Assembly (NCBI GenBank): GCA_011605725.1
Contig: JAAOZP010000017.1
Location: 248,001-312,000 of the forward strand
DNA length: 64,000 nucleotides
Direction: 5' to 3'
Origin: Nitrososphaerota archaeon
GTDB lineage: Archaea; Thermoproteota; EX4484-205; JAAOZP01
A model generated the notes under the pieces. It did not search any database. It saw only the letters and a program-made list of their open reading frames with translations, and was not told the DNA's origin. Position 1 is the first letter of the stretch. Each line of letters begins with the position of its first letter. Below, one piece after another: positions 34,782-43,760 of the stretch. The position numbers were made by a program, and so were the translations under genes.

Positions 34782-34972
34782 AAGAATTAGAATCATAGAC
34801 TTTCCTTGGGTGCTGGGGCGAGAACAGTAATAGTGAATCCAGGTATCACTCCTATTCTTACGGTTTTTCTGTGAAAACCATATTTTTCCTTAGACGCGAG
34901 TCCGAATCGTCAGATGCTTCTCCGTTGAACCCTCCCAATATTCATCCCAGTGTACTTGCGAACTAGCTTATC

Positions 34973-35000
34973 GTAAGCCGGCTTCAGCCCGTGGGCTTAC
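34973..35000. other. Hairpin at the end of the hyp operon
   Basis: GTAAGCC at 34973-34979 and GGCTTAC at 34994-35000 are perfect inverted repeats, with an inner GGCT-TC-AGCC stem. It abuts the stop codon of hypE. It may work as a terminator or be the terminal hairpin of a lost IS200/IS605-type element. Confidence 0.4.
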
Positions 35001-36001
35001 TAACAAATCCTTGGCAACGGTATTCCATGAAGCATGGGTAGGATTCTAACCCCTCCTGCCCTCGTTAAAAGCCTAACCTCGCCAGTCTTAGATCTTCCAG
35101 AGACTCTGCCTATTACACAGGCTTCTCTACTGACCTCAAGCCTTTTCAAAGCCCTTATTGTTTCCTCAGCGTAGCGTCGCGGCGTGAATATGATGAGCCT
35201 GCCTTCGCATCCAAGGTAAAGCGGGTCTATGCCTAGAACCTCGCAGAAGCCTAAAACACTCTCCTTGAACGGTATTTTCTCCTCCTCTACTTCTATCACG
35301 ACCCTAGAGGATTCCGCAACCTCGTTAAGCGAGGTCGCTAAGCCTCCTCTAGTAGGATCTATGAGAGTATGTACAATTATTCCCTTCTTGACGATCGTTT
35401 CCAGAATGCTCGTTAATGGAGCGCAGTCGCTCAAAACATCCGTCTCCAGTTGAAATTCTCCTCTTGCAGCAAGCACAGCAGCCCCATGGTCTCCAACACT
35501 TCCAGTTACAATAATAGTGTCCCCAGGCCTCGCATTCAACGTTGAAACCCTGATGCCCGGGTATACTCTTCCAACACCTGAAGTGTTTATGAAGATCCTA
35601 TCGCACCCTCCCTTCTCAACAACCTTCACGTCTCCAGTCGCTATCTTAACTCCAGCCTTCTCAGCAGCCTCCCCGACGCTTCCAATAATCCTTCTGAGAA
35701 AATCCTCCTCCAACCCTTCCTCCATTATCAGCGACAGGCTCAGGTATTTGGGCTTAGCCCCCATTGTGACAAGATCGTTCACAGTACCGTTGACTGACAA
35801 CATCCCTATGTCGCAACCCTTGACTACAGGAGGCTTCATGACGAAGGAATCAGTTGTGAAAGCAATCCTGCCGCCGCGCGTCTTAAACACAGCCTTGTCA
35901 ACACCCCTGCTGTCAATGTTAAGCCTGCCGGATATTTCTCTGATAAGCTCGTGCATCAGCCTTCCGCCGGCACCATGCTCCAAGATTATTCTCCCGCTCA
36001 T
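35000..36001 (-). CDS. hypE: Hydrogenase maturation protein HypE
   Basis: A 333-residue AIR-synthetase-fold protein that ends in PRIC, the strictly conserved HypE tail whose Cys is carbamoylated by HypF and dehydrated to thiocyanate, the source of the CN ligands of NiFe hydrogenase. LEHGAGGRLMHELI at the start, FTTDSFVM, GDVKVV and DPTRGGLATSLNEVA (ATP-binding) are all typical. It is the last gene of hypF-hypC-hypD-hypE, 3 bases after hypD. Confidence 0.97.
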   Translation of the reverse strand: MSGRIILEHGAGGRLMHELIREISGRLNIDSRGVDKAVFKTRGGRIAFTTDSFVMKPPVVKGCDIGMLSVNGTVNDLVTMGAKPKYLSLSLIMEEGLEEDFLRRIIGSVGEAAEKAGVKIATGDVKVVEKGGCDRIFINTSGVGRVYPGIRVSTLNARPGDTIIVTGSVGDHGAAVLAARGEFQLETDVLSDCAPLTSILETIVKKGIIVHTLIDPTRGGLATSLNEVAESSRVVIEVEEEKIPFKESVLGFCEVLGIDPLYLGCEGRLIIFTPRRYAEETIRALKRLEVSREACVIGRVSGRSKTGEVRLLTRAGGVRILPMLHGIPLPRIC

Positions 36002-36004
36002 TTC

Positions 36005-37093
36005 TCACAACCCCGCGTAGAAGTATGCGGCGCACGTGCCTTCAGATGAAACCATGCATGGGCCAATAGGGTTGTCGGGTCTACAGGCTTTTCTATAGAG
36101 GCTGCATTCAAACGGTTTTCGACTCCCCCTGACGACTTCTCCGCAGAGGCATCCATCAGGCTTAACGGTTTTAACTGGTTTCAAGCCATATTCTTCAACA
36201 GCGTCGAAAGACCTAAACTCCTCCCTTAAAGCCAGGCCGCTTCCCTCTATGAATCCGAGGCCACGCCACTCGGAGTCAACCTGCTTGAAAACCTCGCGCA
36301 TAAGCCTAACCGCCTTAACGTTTCCCTCGTACCTGACAGTCCTCGAGTATTCGTTCTCAACCTCACTCCTTTTTTCAGCAAGCTGCTTCAGTATCATGCG
36401 TATCGCCTCCACGATGTCAACAGGTTCGAAACCGGTTACGACAGCTGGAACACTGTGTTTCCGCACGATTTCAACATAGGGTTTAACGCCTATTATCGTG
36501 CTCACGTGACCCGGAAGCATCAGTCCGTCTATATTAAGATCCTCAGCCTCAAGAAGCCTGTTTAAAGCAGGCGGCATCAGTTTGAAGAGACTTATCAGCC
36601 TAAGATTCCTAATCCCTCTGCTTCTACACTGAAGTATGGTTGAGGCGAAAAGGGGGGAAGTGGTTTCGAAGCCTATTCCCGCCATGACGAATTCCCTTTC
36701 AGGTTCCTTCTCAGCCATTCTAAGAGCATCATAAGGAGAGTAAATAACTCTCACGTCGAGCCCCTCGCCCCTAAGGTTTAACAGGCTCCTGCCGTTAACA
36801 GGAACCCTCATCATGTCTCCGAAAGTAGCTATGGTCTTACCTGCTTCAGCGGCTTGAAAAAGCATTGAGAACCCTGAATCGGGCGTAACGCAGACGGGGC
36901 AGCCTGGGCCAGATATAAGGTCGAGACTATCCTTGAAAAGACTCTTTAAACCATGCCTCGCAACAGTCATCGTGTGCGTCCCACAAACCTCCATTATCTT
37001 GACTTCTCTACCAAGTCTCTCAAGAAGCTCGTTAGCCTTACCAGCTATCCTCCTGACGAGTTCTCCATCCCTATACTCTTGCATGAACCTCAT
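36005..37093 (-). CDS. hypD: Hydrogenase maturation protein HypD
   Basis: A 362-residue protein with the iron-sulfur and Fe-(CN)2CO assembly cysteines: VCGTHTM near residue 40, SGPGCPVCVTP near 65, and a C-terminal cluster of Cys residues (CLCGEV, CSLY, CRPDNPIGPC) for the 4Fe-4S centre. GIGFETTSP and LPGHVSTIIG are family motifs. HypD with HypC forms the scaffold on which the hydrogenase iron receives cyanide and CO. Its start overlaps the hypC stop by four bases (translational coupling). Confidence 0.97.
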   Translation of the reverse strand: MRFMQEYRDGELVRRIAGKANELLERLGREVKIMEVCGTHTMTVARHGLKSLFKDSLDLISGPGCPVCVTPDSGFSMLFQAAEAGKTIATFGDMMRVPVNGRSLLNLRGEGLDVRVIYSPYDALRMAEKEPEREFVMAGIGFETTSPLFASTILQCRSRGIRNLRLISLFKLMPPALNRLLEAEDLNIDGLMLPGHVSTIIGVKPYVEIVRKHSVPAVVTGFEPVDIVEAIRMILKQLAEKRSEVENEYSRTVRYEGNVKAVRLMREVFKQVDSEWRGLGFIEGSGLALREEFRSFDAVEEYGLKPVKTVKPDGCLCGEVVRGSRKPFECSLYRKACRPDNPIGPCMVSSEGTCAAYFYAGL

Positions 37094-37305
37094 TCTTTAA
37101 ACATCTCCCTAAGCGCCTCCAGCATTTCTAGAGCTGTTTTCTGGTCGAGAACCTCTATGGCGAAGCCAGCGTGAACAATAACATAGTCTCCGACGGAAAT
37201 ATTGTCGACAAGGTCAAGCCTCACGCTCCTACGTGTACCCCCGAACGAGACAATAGCCTCCTCTCCCTTAACCTCCTCAACTCTTCCAGGTATGCCGAGG
37301 CACAA
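37090..37305 (-). CDS. hypC: Hydrogenase maturation chaperone HypC
   Basis: A 71-residue OB-fold protein that starts MCLGIPGRV, with the essential Cys2 that holds the Fe(CN)2CO unit, and continues VDNISVGDYVIVHAGFAIEVLD as in all HypC/HybG. The length is normal. It starts 1 base after the hypF stop and overlaps hypD by four bases. It works with HypD and delivers iron to the hydrogenase large subunit. Confidence 0.97.
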   Translation of the reverse strand: MCLGIPGRVEEVKGEEAIVSFGGTRRSVRLDLVDNISVGDYVIVHAGFAIEVLDQKTALEMLEALREMFKE

Positions 37306-37306
37306 A

Positions 37307-39583
37307 TCACTCCTCCTCCATCAGGCTGCTCGCAACAGCTTGCCCTAGGGATATTCCACCGTCGTTAGTCGGAACAATATTGTTGAAAAAGGCTTGGAAA
37401 CCTTTTTCCTCAGCTAAACGTTTAACCCTTGAGGAAAGTATCCTGTTCTGAAACACTCCTCCAGTTAAAACAACCGTGTCAACTCCCTCTTCAAGCCTTA
37501 TGGTGTCCGCCAGCTCGACAGTGAGCCTGGCGATGGTTTCGTGAAACCTTTGGCTGATTGTTTTAACCGGAGTATTGTCCTTAAGGTCTTCAACTATTGA
37601 GCGTATAATTGGAGCAGTGTCCACAACATACTCTTTCACACCCGTAATTTTAAACGGGTAGGCTCCTCTATCGACTCCTCCAGCAACCATCTCAAGCATT
37701 ACAGCCGGCTCCCCTTCAAAGGTTCTTGTTAAACATATTCCTAAAAGAGCTGAGACAGCGTCGAACATTCTTCCTAATCCGCACGTCATAGGAGTGTTAA
37801 TTCCCCTATCAATCATCCTCTTCAAAAACGTTTTAGCTTTCTCGCTCAGCCCAATGTTGATCTTTAAAGCATCCTCGCCCATTGAATCGTAAAGATAGCT
37901 GAAGGCCATTCTTGCAGGCTCCATAATAGCCTTCTCGCCCCCAGGCATGGGAACATATTTAAAATGGCCCCTCCTAACATATTCCCCTCTCCTAACGACT
38001 AGAAACTCCGACCCCCAGAGGCTCCCGTCCTCCCCGTAGCCTGTCCCGTCGAAAGCTATCCCCAAGACTTCTAAACCCAGGATGTTGTTCTCAGCCATTG
38101 CTGAGACAACATGAGCGTAATGATGCTGAACAGCTGTCTTCTCCCCGTCTAGCGAAGCTCCTATTTGAGTCGAGTAGTACGCTGGGTGAAGGTCGTGGGC
38201 GATCCTGCTGTACTTCAGGTTTAAAAGCCGCTGCATACTTCTAATCGCCTCAAGATACCTTCTCCTGATTAACATGTTCTCCAGATCACCCATATACTGG
38301 CTCATGAAAACCCTGCCTTTTTTCGCTAAAGCGAAAGTATTGTTCAGGTCAGCCCCCATCGCGAGCACACCGTCTACTCTAGGCTCAACCTCAACGGGTT
38401 CAGGCACGAAGCCCCGGCTCCTCCTGACTAGTCTAAGCCTGCCGTCTTGAACGAATCCTACCGAGTCGTCAGCGAAATTAACAATCCTACGGTTATAGGT
38501 GAGAACATAGTCAGCCATATTCTTAAACTTCTTAAACGCTTCACCGTCCCTGAAAACTATCGGCTCTTCAGAAATATTCCCACTCGTCAAAACTATTGCA
38601 GGAGGCTCGATGTTCCTCATGAGAATATGGTGTATCGGCGTATAGGGTAGGAAGACTCCGAGATACCTCATTCCCGGGGCAACCTCTTCGACAACAGGGT
38701 TCGGCTCTCTCTTTTTTGCGAGAATAATCGGGGCGGAATAATGAGTAAGCCATTCTCTCTCAGAATCGTTAAGCTCAACAATACCCTCAGCCTCCTTAAT
38801 ACTCTTAACCATTATGGCGAAAGGCTTATTGCCCCTTCTCTTCCTCCTTCTTAGCTCCAGGACGCTGCTCCTCCTAGTAGCGTCGCAGGCAAGGTGGAAA
38901 CCGCCATACCCTTTAACTGCAACTATGAAGCCACTGTTTATCAGTCTAGCCGCCTCGGAAATAGGGTTTTCAACCTTAATAGGCTTGTCCCCCTGGTAGA
39001 GCCTAACCGTCGGCCCACACCTGCTGCAAGCATTGGGCTCAGCCTTAAACCTTCTGCACGATGGTTCAGAATACTCCTTCTCGCAATCTCTACACATCTT
39101 GAACTTTCTCATACTCGTGTTAACCCTGTCATAAGGCAGTTTCTCAAGTATCGTGAATCGGGGACCGCAGTTTATGCAGTTTATGAACGGGTATAGGTAT
39201 CTCCTATCCTTAGGGTTAAACAGCTCGTTTAAACAATCTTTGCAGACAGCTACGTCAGGTGGGCAAAGCGTCTCAACCTCCTCACTAATTGTCTGCTCAA
39301 CCCTGAACTCTCTGTAGCCTCTCGGAGTTATCCTGGTGCAGGAGAATGTTTTAACAACAGCTCTAGGAGGCTTCTCAACCCTAAGCTTCTCCACGAAGCG
39401 TATACAATCCTCAGGTTTCCCCTCCACCTCTATTATTACACCGTTGCCGGAGTTTAATACGAAACCATTCAGGCCCAGGCTGCTAGCAATACGGTAGACG
39501 AAAGGCCTGTATCCAACTCCCTGCACAATACCGTTTATGTTAATCCGGTATGCTGCCACCTCCTCCGGCTTCTGACTGGGCAT
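37307..39583 (-). CDS. hypF: Carbamoyltransferase HypF
   Basis: A 758-residue multidomain enzyme in the standard order: acylphosphatase-like domain (about 12-100, GIVQGVGYRPFVYR), two zinc fingers (CPPDVAVCKDC and CINCGP; CRDC and CSRCGP), a YrdC-like domain (about 210-385, KGYGGFHLACDA), and a Kae1/TobZ-like carbamoyltransferase with HHYAHVVSAMAE and VVLTGGVFQN. It turns carbamoyl phosphate and ATP into the carbamoyl group placed on the HypE Cys. It is the first gene of the hyp operon. hypA, hypB and hydrogenase subunits are not in the window. Confidence 0.98.
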   Translation of the reverse strand: MPSQKPEEVAAYRININGIVQGVGYRPFVYRIASSLGLNGFVLNSGNGVIIEVEGKPEDCIRFVEKLRVEKPPRAVVKTFSCTRITPRGYREFRVEQTISEEVETLCPPDVAVCKDCLNELFNPKDRRYLYPFINCINCGPRFTILEKLPYDRVNTSMRKFKMCRDCEKEYSEPSCRRFKAEPNACSRCGPTVRLYQGDKPIKVENPISEAARLINSGFIVAVKGYGGFHLACDATRRSSVLELRRRKRRGNKPFAIMVKSIKEAEGIVELNDSEREWLTHYSAPIILAKKREPNPVVEEVAPGMRYLGVFLPYTPIHHILMRNIEPPAIVLTSGNISEEPIVFRDGEAFKKFKNMADYVLTYNRRIVNFADDSVGFVQDGRLRLVRRSRGFVPEPVEVEPRVDGVLAMGADLNNTFALAKKGRVFMSQYMGDLENMLIRRRYLEAIRSMQRLLNLKYSRIAHDLHPAYYSTQIGASLDGEKTAVQHHYAHVVSAMAENNILGLEVLGIAFDGTGYGEDGSLWGSEFLVVRRGEYVRRGHFKYVPMPGGEKAIMEPARMAFSYLYDSMGEDALKINIGLSEKAKTFLKRMIDRGINTPMTCGLGRMFDAVSALLGICLTRTFEGEPAVMLEMVAGGVDRGAYPFKITGVKEYVVDTAPIIRSIVEDLKDNTPVKTISQRFHETIARLTVELADTIRLEEGVDTVVLTGGVFQNRILSSRVKRLAEEKGFQAFFNNIVPTNDGGISLGQAVASSLMEEE

Positions 39584-39610
39584 TTAATTTTCCGAAGCAT
39601 TTTACAACAG

Positions 39611-39620
39611 GATATAAATA
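39611..39620 (-). promoter_or_regulatory. TATA box of the hypFCDE operon
   Basis: TATTTATATC on the minus strand is centred about 33 bases before the hypF ATG at 39583, so a leader of only a few bases is expected. No similar element is found before hypC, hypD or hypE, in line with a single transcript. Confidence 0.6.
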
Positions 39621-39775
39621 CGTTTTCTCCGAAATCACTAGTCCGCTCCTGTTTAAAAAGGCTTCAACAAGCATAGTATCAGGGATCATTCATTTTTAAA
39701 AGCGTATCCCCGGGTGCTTAAAGACGCTTGCACACTGCTTGTGGCTAACAGGGGGCTTCCAGACATTTAAAAATA

Positions 39776-40738
39776 TTAAATTGCGAGTAGACTGACCAGC
39801 CTATACTTCTCCTCATCTATCTTTTTAATGCTGGCGTACGAGTCCAGTAGGCTAATGTCCACAACTCTATTATCCCTCAGGCCTACAAGCCTATTCTTCT
39901 TACCTTCAGAAATCAGTTTAACAGCATGGTTTCCGAAGAGGCAGGCTAGGGTTCTCGACCTTGCCGACGGCACCCCGCCCCTTTGAATATGGCCCAGCAC
40001 AGTAACTCTGAAATCATACCCAGTCAACTCTCTGAGCCTTAAAGCTGTTTCGAAAGGGTCTCCCATTGCTCCCTCAGCCTTAACTATTATGCTGGACTTC
40101 TTGCCCAGTGAACCCATTTTCACAAGCCTCTGAGCAACATCTTCGTGAGACACCTGGTGCTCCGGTATAAGTGCGATTTCAGCACCAGAAGCAAGGGCGA
40201 CGTCCACAGCGAGGAACCCGCGATTCCTACCCATAACCTCAACTATGAAAACCCTCTCAAACGTTACTGCAGTATCCCTTATCTTGTCTATCGCCTCCAC
40301 AGCAGTGTTTACGGCAGTGTCGAAACCTATCGTTTCATCGATTCCAGCTATATCGTTGTCGATCGACGCAGCTAACACGGTGACGGGAATACCGCTAGCC
40401 TCGCTAATCTCCTTAGCACCCCTTAAAGACCCGTCTCCACCGATTGCAACCAGCCAGTCGACATTCCTAGACTTAAGGTTTTCCGACGCCTTCTCCAATC
40501 CTTCAGACGTCTTGAAAAGCTCACACCTGCTCGATTTCAGAATGCTTCCACCCGTGTTTATTATTCCACTAACATCCCTAGGACTGAGTTTTCTAAAAAC
40601 GTTTTCTATTAGACCCATGTATCCTCGCTCAACACCAAAAACCTCTAAACCCTGCGAGGCAGCAGACCGGACCAGCGCTCTGATCGCAGCGTTTACACCC
40701 GGAGCATCTCCTCCAGGAGTCACAAGTGCAATATTCAT
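39776..40738 (-). CDS. pfkA: 6-phosphofructokinase, PfkA family (ATP-type signature)
   Basis: A 320-residue protein of bacterial PfkA type: GGDAPGVNAAIRALV at the start, VAIGGDGSLRGA (Gly after GGD, the mark of ATP rather than PPi use), SIDNDIAGIDETIGFDTA, EVMGRNRGFLA and GHIQRGGVPSA. The usual PGTIDND is AASIDND, so the second donor-specificity position is Ala, neither the Gly of ATP enzymes nor the Lys of PPi enzymes. It should phosphorylate fructose 6-phosphate or a related sugar phosphate. Many archaea use ADP-dependent kinases instead. The ATG at 40738 is preferred over the TTG at 40744. The class II aldolase gene lies upstream on the same strand. Confidence 0.92.
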   Translation of the reverse strand: MNIALVTPGGDAPGVNAAIRALVRSAASQGLEVFGVERGYMGLIENVFRKLSPRDVSGIINTGGSILKSSRCELFKTSEGLEKASENLKSRNVDWLVAIGGDGSLRGAKEISEASGIPVTVLAASIDNDIAGIDETIGFDTAVNTAVEAIDKIRDTAVTFERVFIVEVMGRNRGFLAVDVALASGAEIALIPEHQVSHEDVAQRLVKMGSLGKKSSIIVKAEGAMGDPFETALRLRELTGYDFRVTVLGHIQRGGVPSARSRTLACLFGNHAVKLISEGKKNRLVGLRDNRVVDISLLDSYASIKKIDEEKYRLVSLLAI

Positions 40739-40841
40739 AGGCAAACACTCTTCAAAAATTCAGTTACCCGAGGGAAATATGCTTTTCCTATATACTACTC
40801 GGATTCAACAGGAGCCTCCTTCGATGTTTCAATGAAGGATG

Positions 40842-41546
40842 TTACCAGTTTTTAGCCAAGCTCCTCCTATATGCCTCTGCCTGAAGCCTCCGGATGGTTT
40901 CAGCCTGCTCAGCAGACAGCGAGTCAGGCTTCCCGCCTGGTTTAAACAGTCCAGCCAGGATTGAGGAGAAAACAGTGATCTTAGCACTCTCCTCCATTAT
41001 CTCCAGCCTGTAGTATGCTTCCCTCAGAGAAGAGCCGAGAGTAATAACGCCATGGTTCTTCAAAAGCATGCAGTCATGCGTTCTCGCAGCCTCCCCGGCT
41101 GCTTCAGCAAGCTCCTGTGAGCCCGGCGGGTAGAAAGGCAGGCTTGCAACCTTCTCCAGGAAAACCGCGTGGTCAGGGTAGAGGGGAGCATTCAGGTTAA
41201 GCCCCACCGTTGTCAGGGCTATGCAGAAAGGAGGGTGAGCATGTATGACGGCGTTAACATCATCCCTGGCTAGGTGGCAGCGGGCTAGAACCCCGACCTC
41301 CATAGATGGTTTTAAAACCCCCTTCACCACTTTAAGCGTCTTCAAATCCACCTCCACGAAGTCCTCGGGTCTAAGCTCCCCAAGGTTGAAGCCACTTGGC
41401 TTAACAAATATCGTGGTGCCACGGCTCAGCCTAGCGCTTAAAGTTCCACCAGGGCCCGTGGCCAGCTTAGTATTATAAATAGCGTGAGCATAGTTGGTGA
41501 GTGCTCTCCTCAATTCTTCCTCAGACGAGTTAATACTGTGCTGCAT
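40842..41546 (-). CDS. Class II aldolase (L-fuculose-phosphate aldolase-like)
   Basis: A 234-residue zinc aldolase. The metal ligands are visible: IHAHPPFCIALT (two His) and the later KNHGVITLGSSLREAYYRLEIMEE (third His); the catalytic Glu lies in PDHAVFLEK or nearby. GGTLSARLS and KPSGF form the phosphate-binding loops. This family splits fuculose-1-phosphate or rhamnulose-1-phosphate, or epimerises ribulose-5-phosphate. The alpha-L-fucosidase gene less than 2 kb away supports fuculose phosphate, but this is inference from context. Confidence 0.86.
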   Translation of the reverse strand: MQHSINSSEEELRRALTNYAHAIYNTKLATGPGGTLSARLSRGTTIFVKPSGFNLGELRPEDFVEVDLKTLKVVKGVLKPSMEVGVLARCHLARDDVNAVIHAHPPFCIALTTVGLNLNAPLYPDHAVFLEKVASLPFYPPGSQELAEAAGEAARTHDCMLLKNHGVITLGSSLREAYYRLEIMEESAKITVFSSILAGLFKPGGKPDSLSAEQAETIRRLQAEAYRRSLAKNW

Positions 41547-41698
41547 CCTGACTGAGAACGTTGTTCAAAATAAAAATATTTTGCCTTCGACAACCGTGTG
41601 CAAAGGTAGGTGACGGTTTCAGGCGTGAACAATTAGGATCAGGCGGTTAGAAAGCCTATTGGGCAGAAGATTCGGTAAGCGGAGAGTAAACACGCGCG

Positions 41699-42673
41699 CT
41701 AAAGATCCAGCCATGTTCCAAGGCCTTTATCCAGAGCCCTCCTGTATATTTCGGGAGCCACTGCCATGTCTTCTAGAGCCAGCCCAAGGTTCATGGCCAT
41801 CGTCCTCTCATCCTCCCTCTCCCTACCGGGCTTAAGACCATTAACTATCTCCCCGAGGTCAGCGTAAGGGTCGGGTGTTGAACGGAAATACCCTATGCTC
41901 CTGTAGTACTGGAACTGCGCATGGTCGTCCGTGCTTATCTTGTCAAACTGGGCCAGCGCTTCCGGCTTCCAATAGCTGTCGAAGTCCAATGCGCTTGCAA
42001 ACCCTCCTGGCTGAAGCCAGTCCCTGCCGATCGCCGGCCTAGGATTCTTCAAAATAGGGCCGGAGGTCACCACGATGTCGCTTTTAACCACGGCTTCCAG
42101 AGGCTCGTTAACACCAATTATTTCAACACCAAGCTTCTCCCCCATATCTTTCACATATTTTTCCTGTGTCTTTTTCGAAATATCGTAAGCGTAGACACGC
42201 CTTATTTTAAACATGCATGCTAAGGCCTCCAGGTTTGTACGTCCCTGCACACCGCAGGCCAGTATACCGACAGTCTCGCTATCGTGTCTAGCCAAGTACT
42301 TTGCTGACAAAGCTGTTGCAGCACCAGTTCGATAAGCAGTTATCCAGGTGCAATCCATGACTGCGTACGGCAGGCCGGTTTCAACATCGTTTAATATGAG
42401 GAGCCCACTTATGTACGGGAGGCCATGCTTATAGTTCTCCGGATAACCGCTAACCCATTTTATTCCGGCTGATTTCATCGACGGGATGTACGCCGGCATC
42501 GCGTGGATGAAAGCATCTGGCTTCGTGTGAATACCTGGTTTAGGAGGCATTTCCACGAGGCCCTGGCCCTTAAGCTTGAAAGCCTCCTCCAGAAGCCCGA
42601 TTATTGTTTTCAAGTCGAGAGCTGCTTTTTCAACATCTGAACGTGACAAGTATAGTAGTCTACGATTGTTCAT
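41699..42673 (-). CDS. Ornithine cyclodeaminase/mu-crystallin family dehydrogenase
   Basis: A protein of about 324 residues with the OCD/alanine dehydrogenase pattern: MPPKPGIHTKPDAFIHAMPAY at the substrate site, KWVSGYPEN, TAYRTGAATALSAKYLA, and the nucleotide-binding VGILACGVQGRTNLEAL. The family reduces or deaminates amino or imino acids (ornithine, alanine, ketimines); the substrate cannot be decided. The open frame extends to 42841 but the added 56 residues are unlike the family and would overlap the divergent fucosidase promoter; ATG 42673 (MNNRRLLYLS) is the likely start. The gene ends with TAG directly before CGCGCG. Confidence 0.88.
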   Translation of the reverse strand: MNNRRLLYLSRSDVEKAALDLKTIIGLLEEAFKLKGQGLVEMPPKPGIHTKPDAFIHAMPAYIPSMKSAGIKWVSGYPENYKHGLPYISGLLILNDVETGLPYAVMDCTWITAYRTGAATALSAKYLARHDSETVGILACGVQGRTNLEALACMFKIRRVYAYDISKKTQEKYVKDMGEKLGVEIIGVNEPLEAVVKSDIVVTSGPILKNPRPAIGRDWLQPGGFASALDFDSYWKPEALAQFDKISTDDHAQFQYYRSIGYFRSTPDPYADLGEIVNGLKPGREREDERTMAMNLGLALEDMAVAPEIYRRALDKGLGTWLDL

Positions 42674-42770
42674 CAGCTTATCGGGGCAGGAGCAAGCATA
42701 AAAACATTTTAACACTATTCTGCAGGGTTGTGTAAACAGTTTAAGCAATACTTTTTTAAACAAGTTAGGA

Positions 42771-43739
42771 ATGTTAGGTTTTATGGGCAGCAGGGAATCA
42801 TCAGTAGAATGGTTCAGGAAAGCTAGGCTCGGAATATTCATCCACTGGGGAATCTACTCGATACTTGGAAGAGGAGAATGGGTAATGCATAATGAGAAGA
42901 TAAGCATCCAAGAATATGAGAAGCTTGCAACCCGTTTTAACCCTGTTGGGTTTAACGCTGAGGAATGGGTAAGTGTTTTCAAAGATGCTGGTGCTAAATA
43001 CATTACTTTCACCACTAAGCATCACGACGGCTTCTGCATGTATGATTCCAGGCTCACAGACTACAAGGTTACGAAGACACCTTTCCGCAGAGATGTCTTA
43101 AGAGGGCTGACGGAGGCGGCTAGGAAAGCGGGGCTTAAAGTGTTCTTCTACTACTCTCTTCTAGACTGGCATCATCCGGATTACTATCCTCTTGGGCTAA
43201 CCGGTCAATACTCTGGCAGGAAGCCGGGTGGAGACTGGGGGAAGTATCTGAACTACTATATTGGGCAGGTGAGGGAGCTTTGCGAGAACTATGGTGAAGT
43301 AGGAGGATTCTGGTTCGACGGGTGGTGGGACAAGCCTGATGCTGACTGGCGTTTAAAAGACCTCTACGAGACTATACGTTCACTCCAGCCCTCGGCCCTC
43401 ATAGGCAACAACCATCATGTAGACCCCTTTCCCGGTGAGGATTTTCAAATATTCGAGCAGGATGCTCCAGGAGAAAACACAGCTGGATTCAACAAGGCTA
43501 AGGTTTCAAACCTAGCGTTGGAAACCTGCATGACTATCAACAACAGCTGGGGCTATAATGAGAATGATAGGAACTACAAGTCTAGCGCAGAACTAATAGA
43601 GATTTTGAAGAAAGTTAATGGGCTTGGCGCAAACCTGCTTCTAAACGTTGGACCACTGCCGAGCGGTAGACTTGACCCGGAGCAGGTTAAGAGGCTTAGA
43701 GAAGTCGGTGCATGGGTAAGGAAGAACTATGGTTTTTAA
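42771..43739 (+). CDS. Alpha-L-fucosidase, GH29, catalytic domain only
   Basis: A 322-residue glycosidase. WFRKARLGIFIHWGIYSILG, FNAEEWVSVFKDAGAKYITFTTKHHDGFCMYDS and LLNVGPLPSG are GH29 hallmarks, and the nucleophile lies in WFDGWWD (Asp about 183). The usual C-terminal beta-sandwich is missing, so the enzyme is about 100 residues short of typical members; no break is seen, so this is probably natural. There is no signal peptide, so it is cytosolic. It releases L-fucose from oligosaccharides. CTTTTTTAAAC at 42750-42760 would fit a leaderless start at the ATG at 42783 (MGSRESS) rather than 42771. Confidence 0.94.
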   Translation: MLGFMGSRESSVEWFRKARLGIFIHWGIYSILGRGEWVMHNEKISIQEYEKLATRFNPVGFNAEEWVSVFKDAGAKYITFTTKHHDGFCMYDSRLTDYKVTKTPFRRDVLRGLTEAARKAGLKVFFYYSLLDWHHPDYYPLGLTGQYSGRKPGGDWGKYLNYYIGQVRELCENYGEVGGFWFDGWWDKPDADWRLKDLYETIRSLQPSALIGNNHHVDPFPGEDFQIFEQDAPGENTAGFNKAKVSNLALETCMTINNSWGYNENDRNYKSSAELIEILKKVNGLGANLLLNVGPLPSGRLDPEQVKRLREVGAWVRKNYGF

Positions 43740-43760
43740 ACTCGTTTAACATGATGCAGA

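Noticed and set aside
39776..40738. PPi-dependent phosphofructokinase working with the membrane pyrophosphatase
   Set aside because: The donor site reads GGDGS, not GGDDS, and there is no Lys in the IDND motif; ATP use is more likely.
41699..42841. Long N-terminus of the ornithine cyclodeaminase-like gene (start at 42841)
   Set aside because: The extra 56 residues do not match the family and overlap the divergent fucosidase gene; ATG 42673 is the family-like start.
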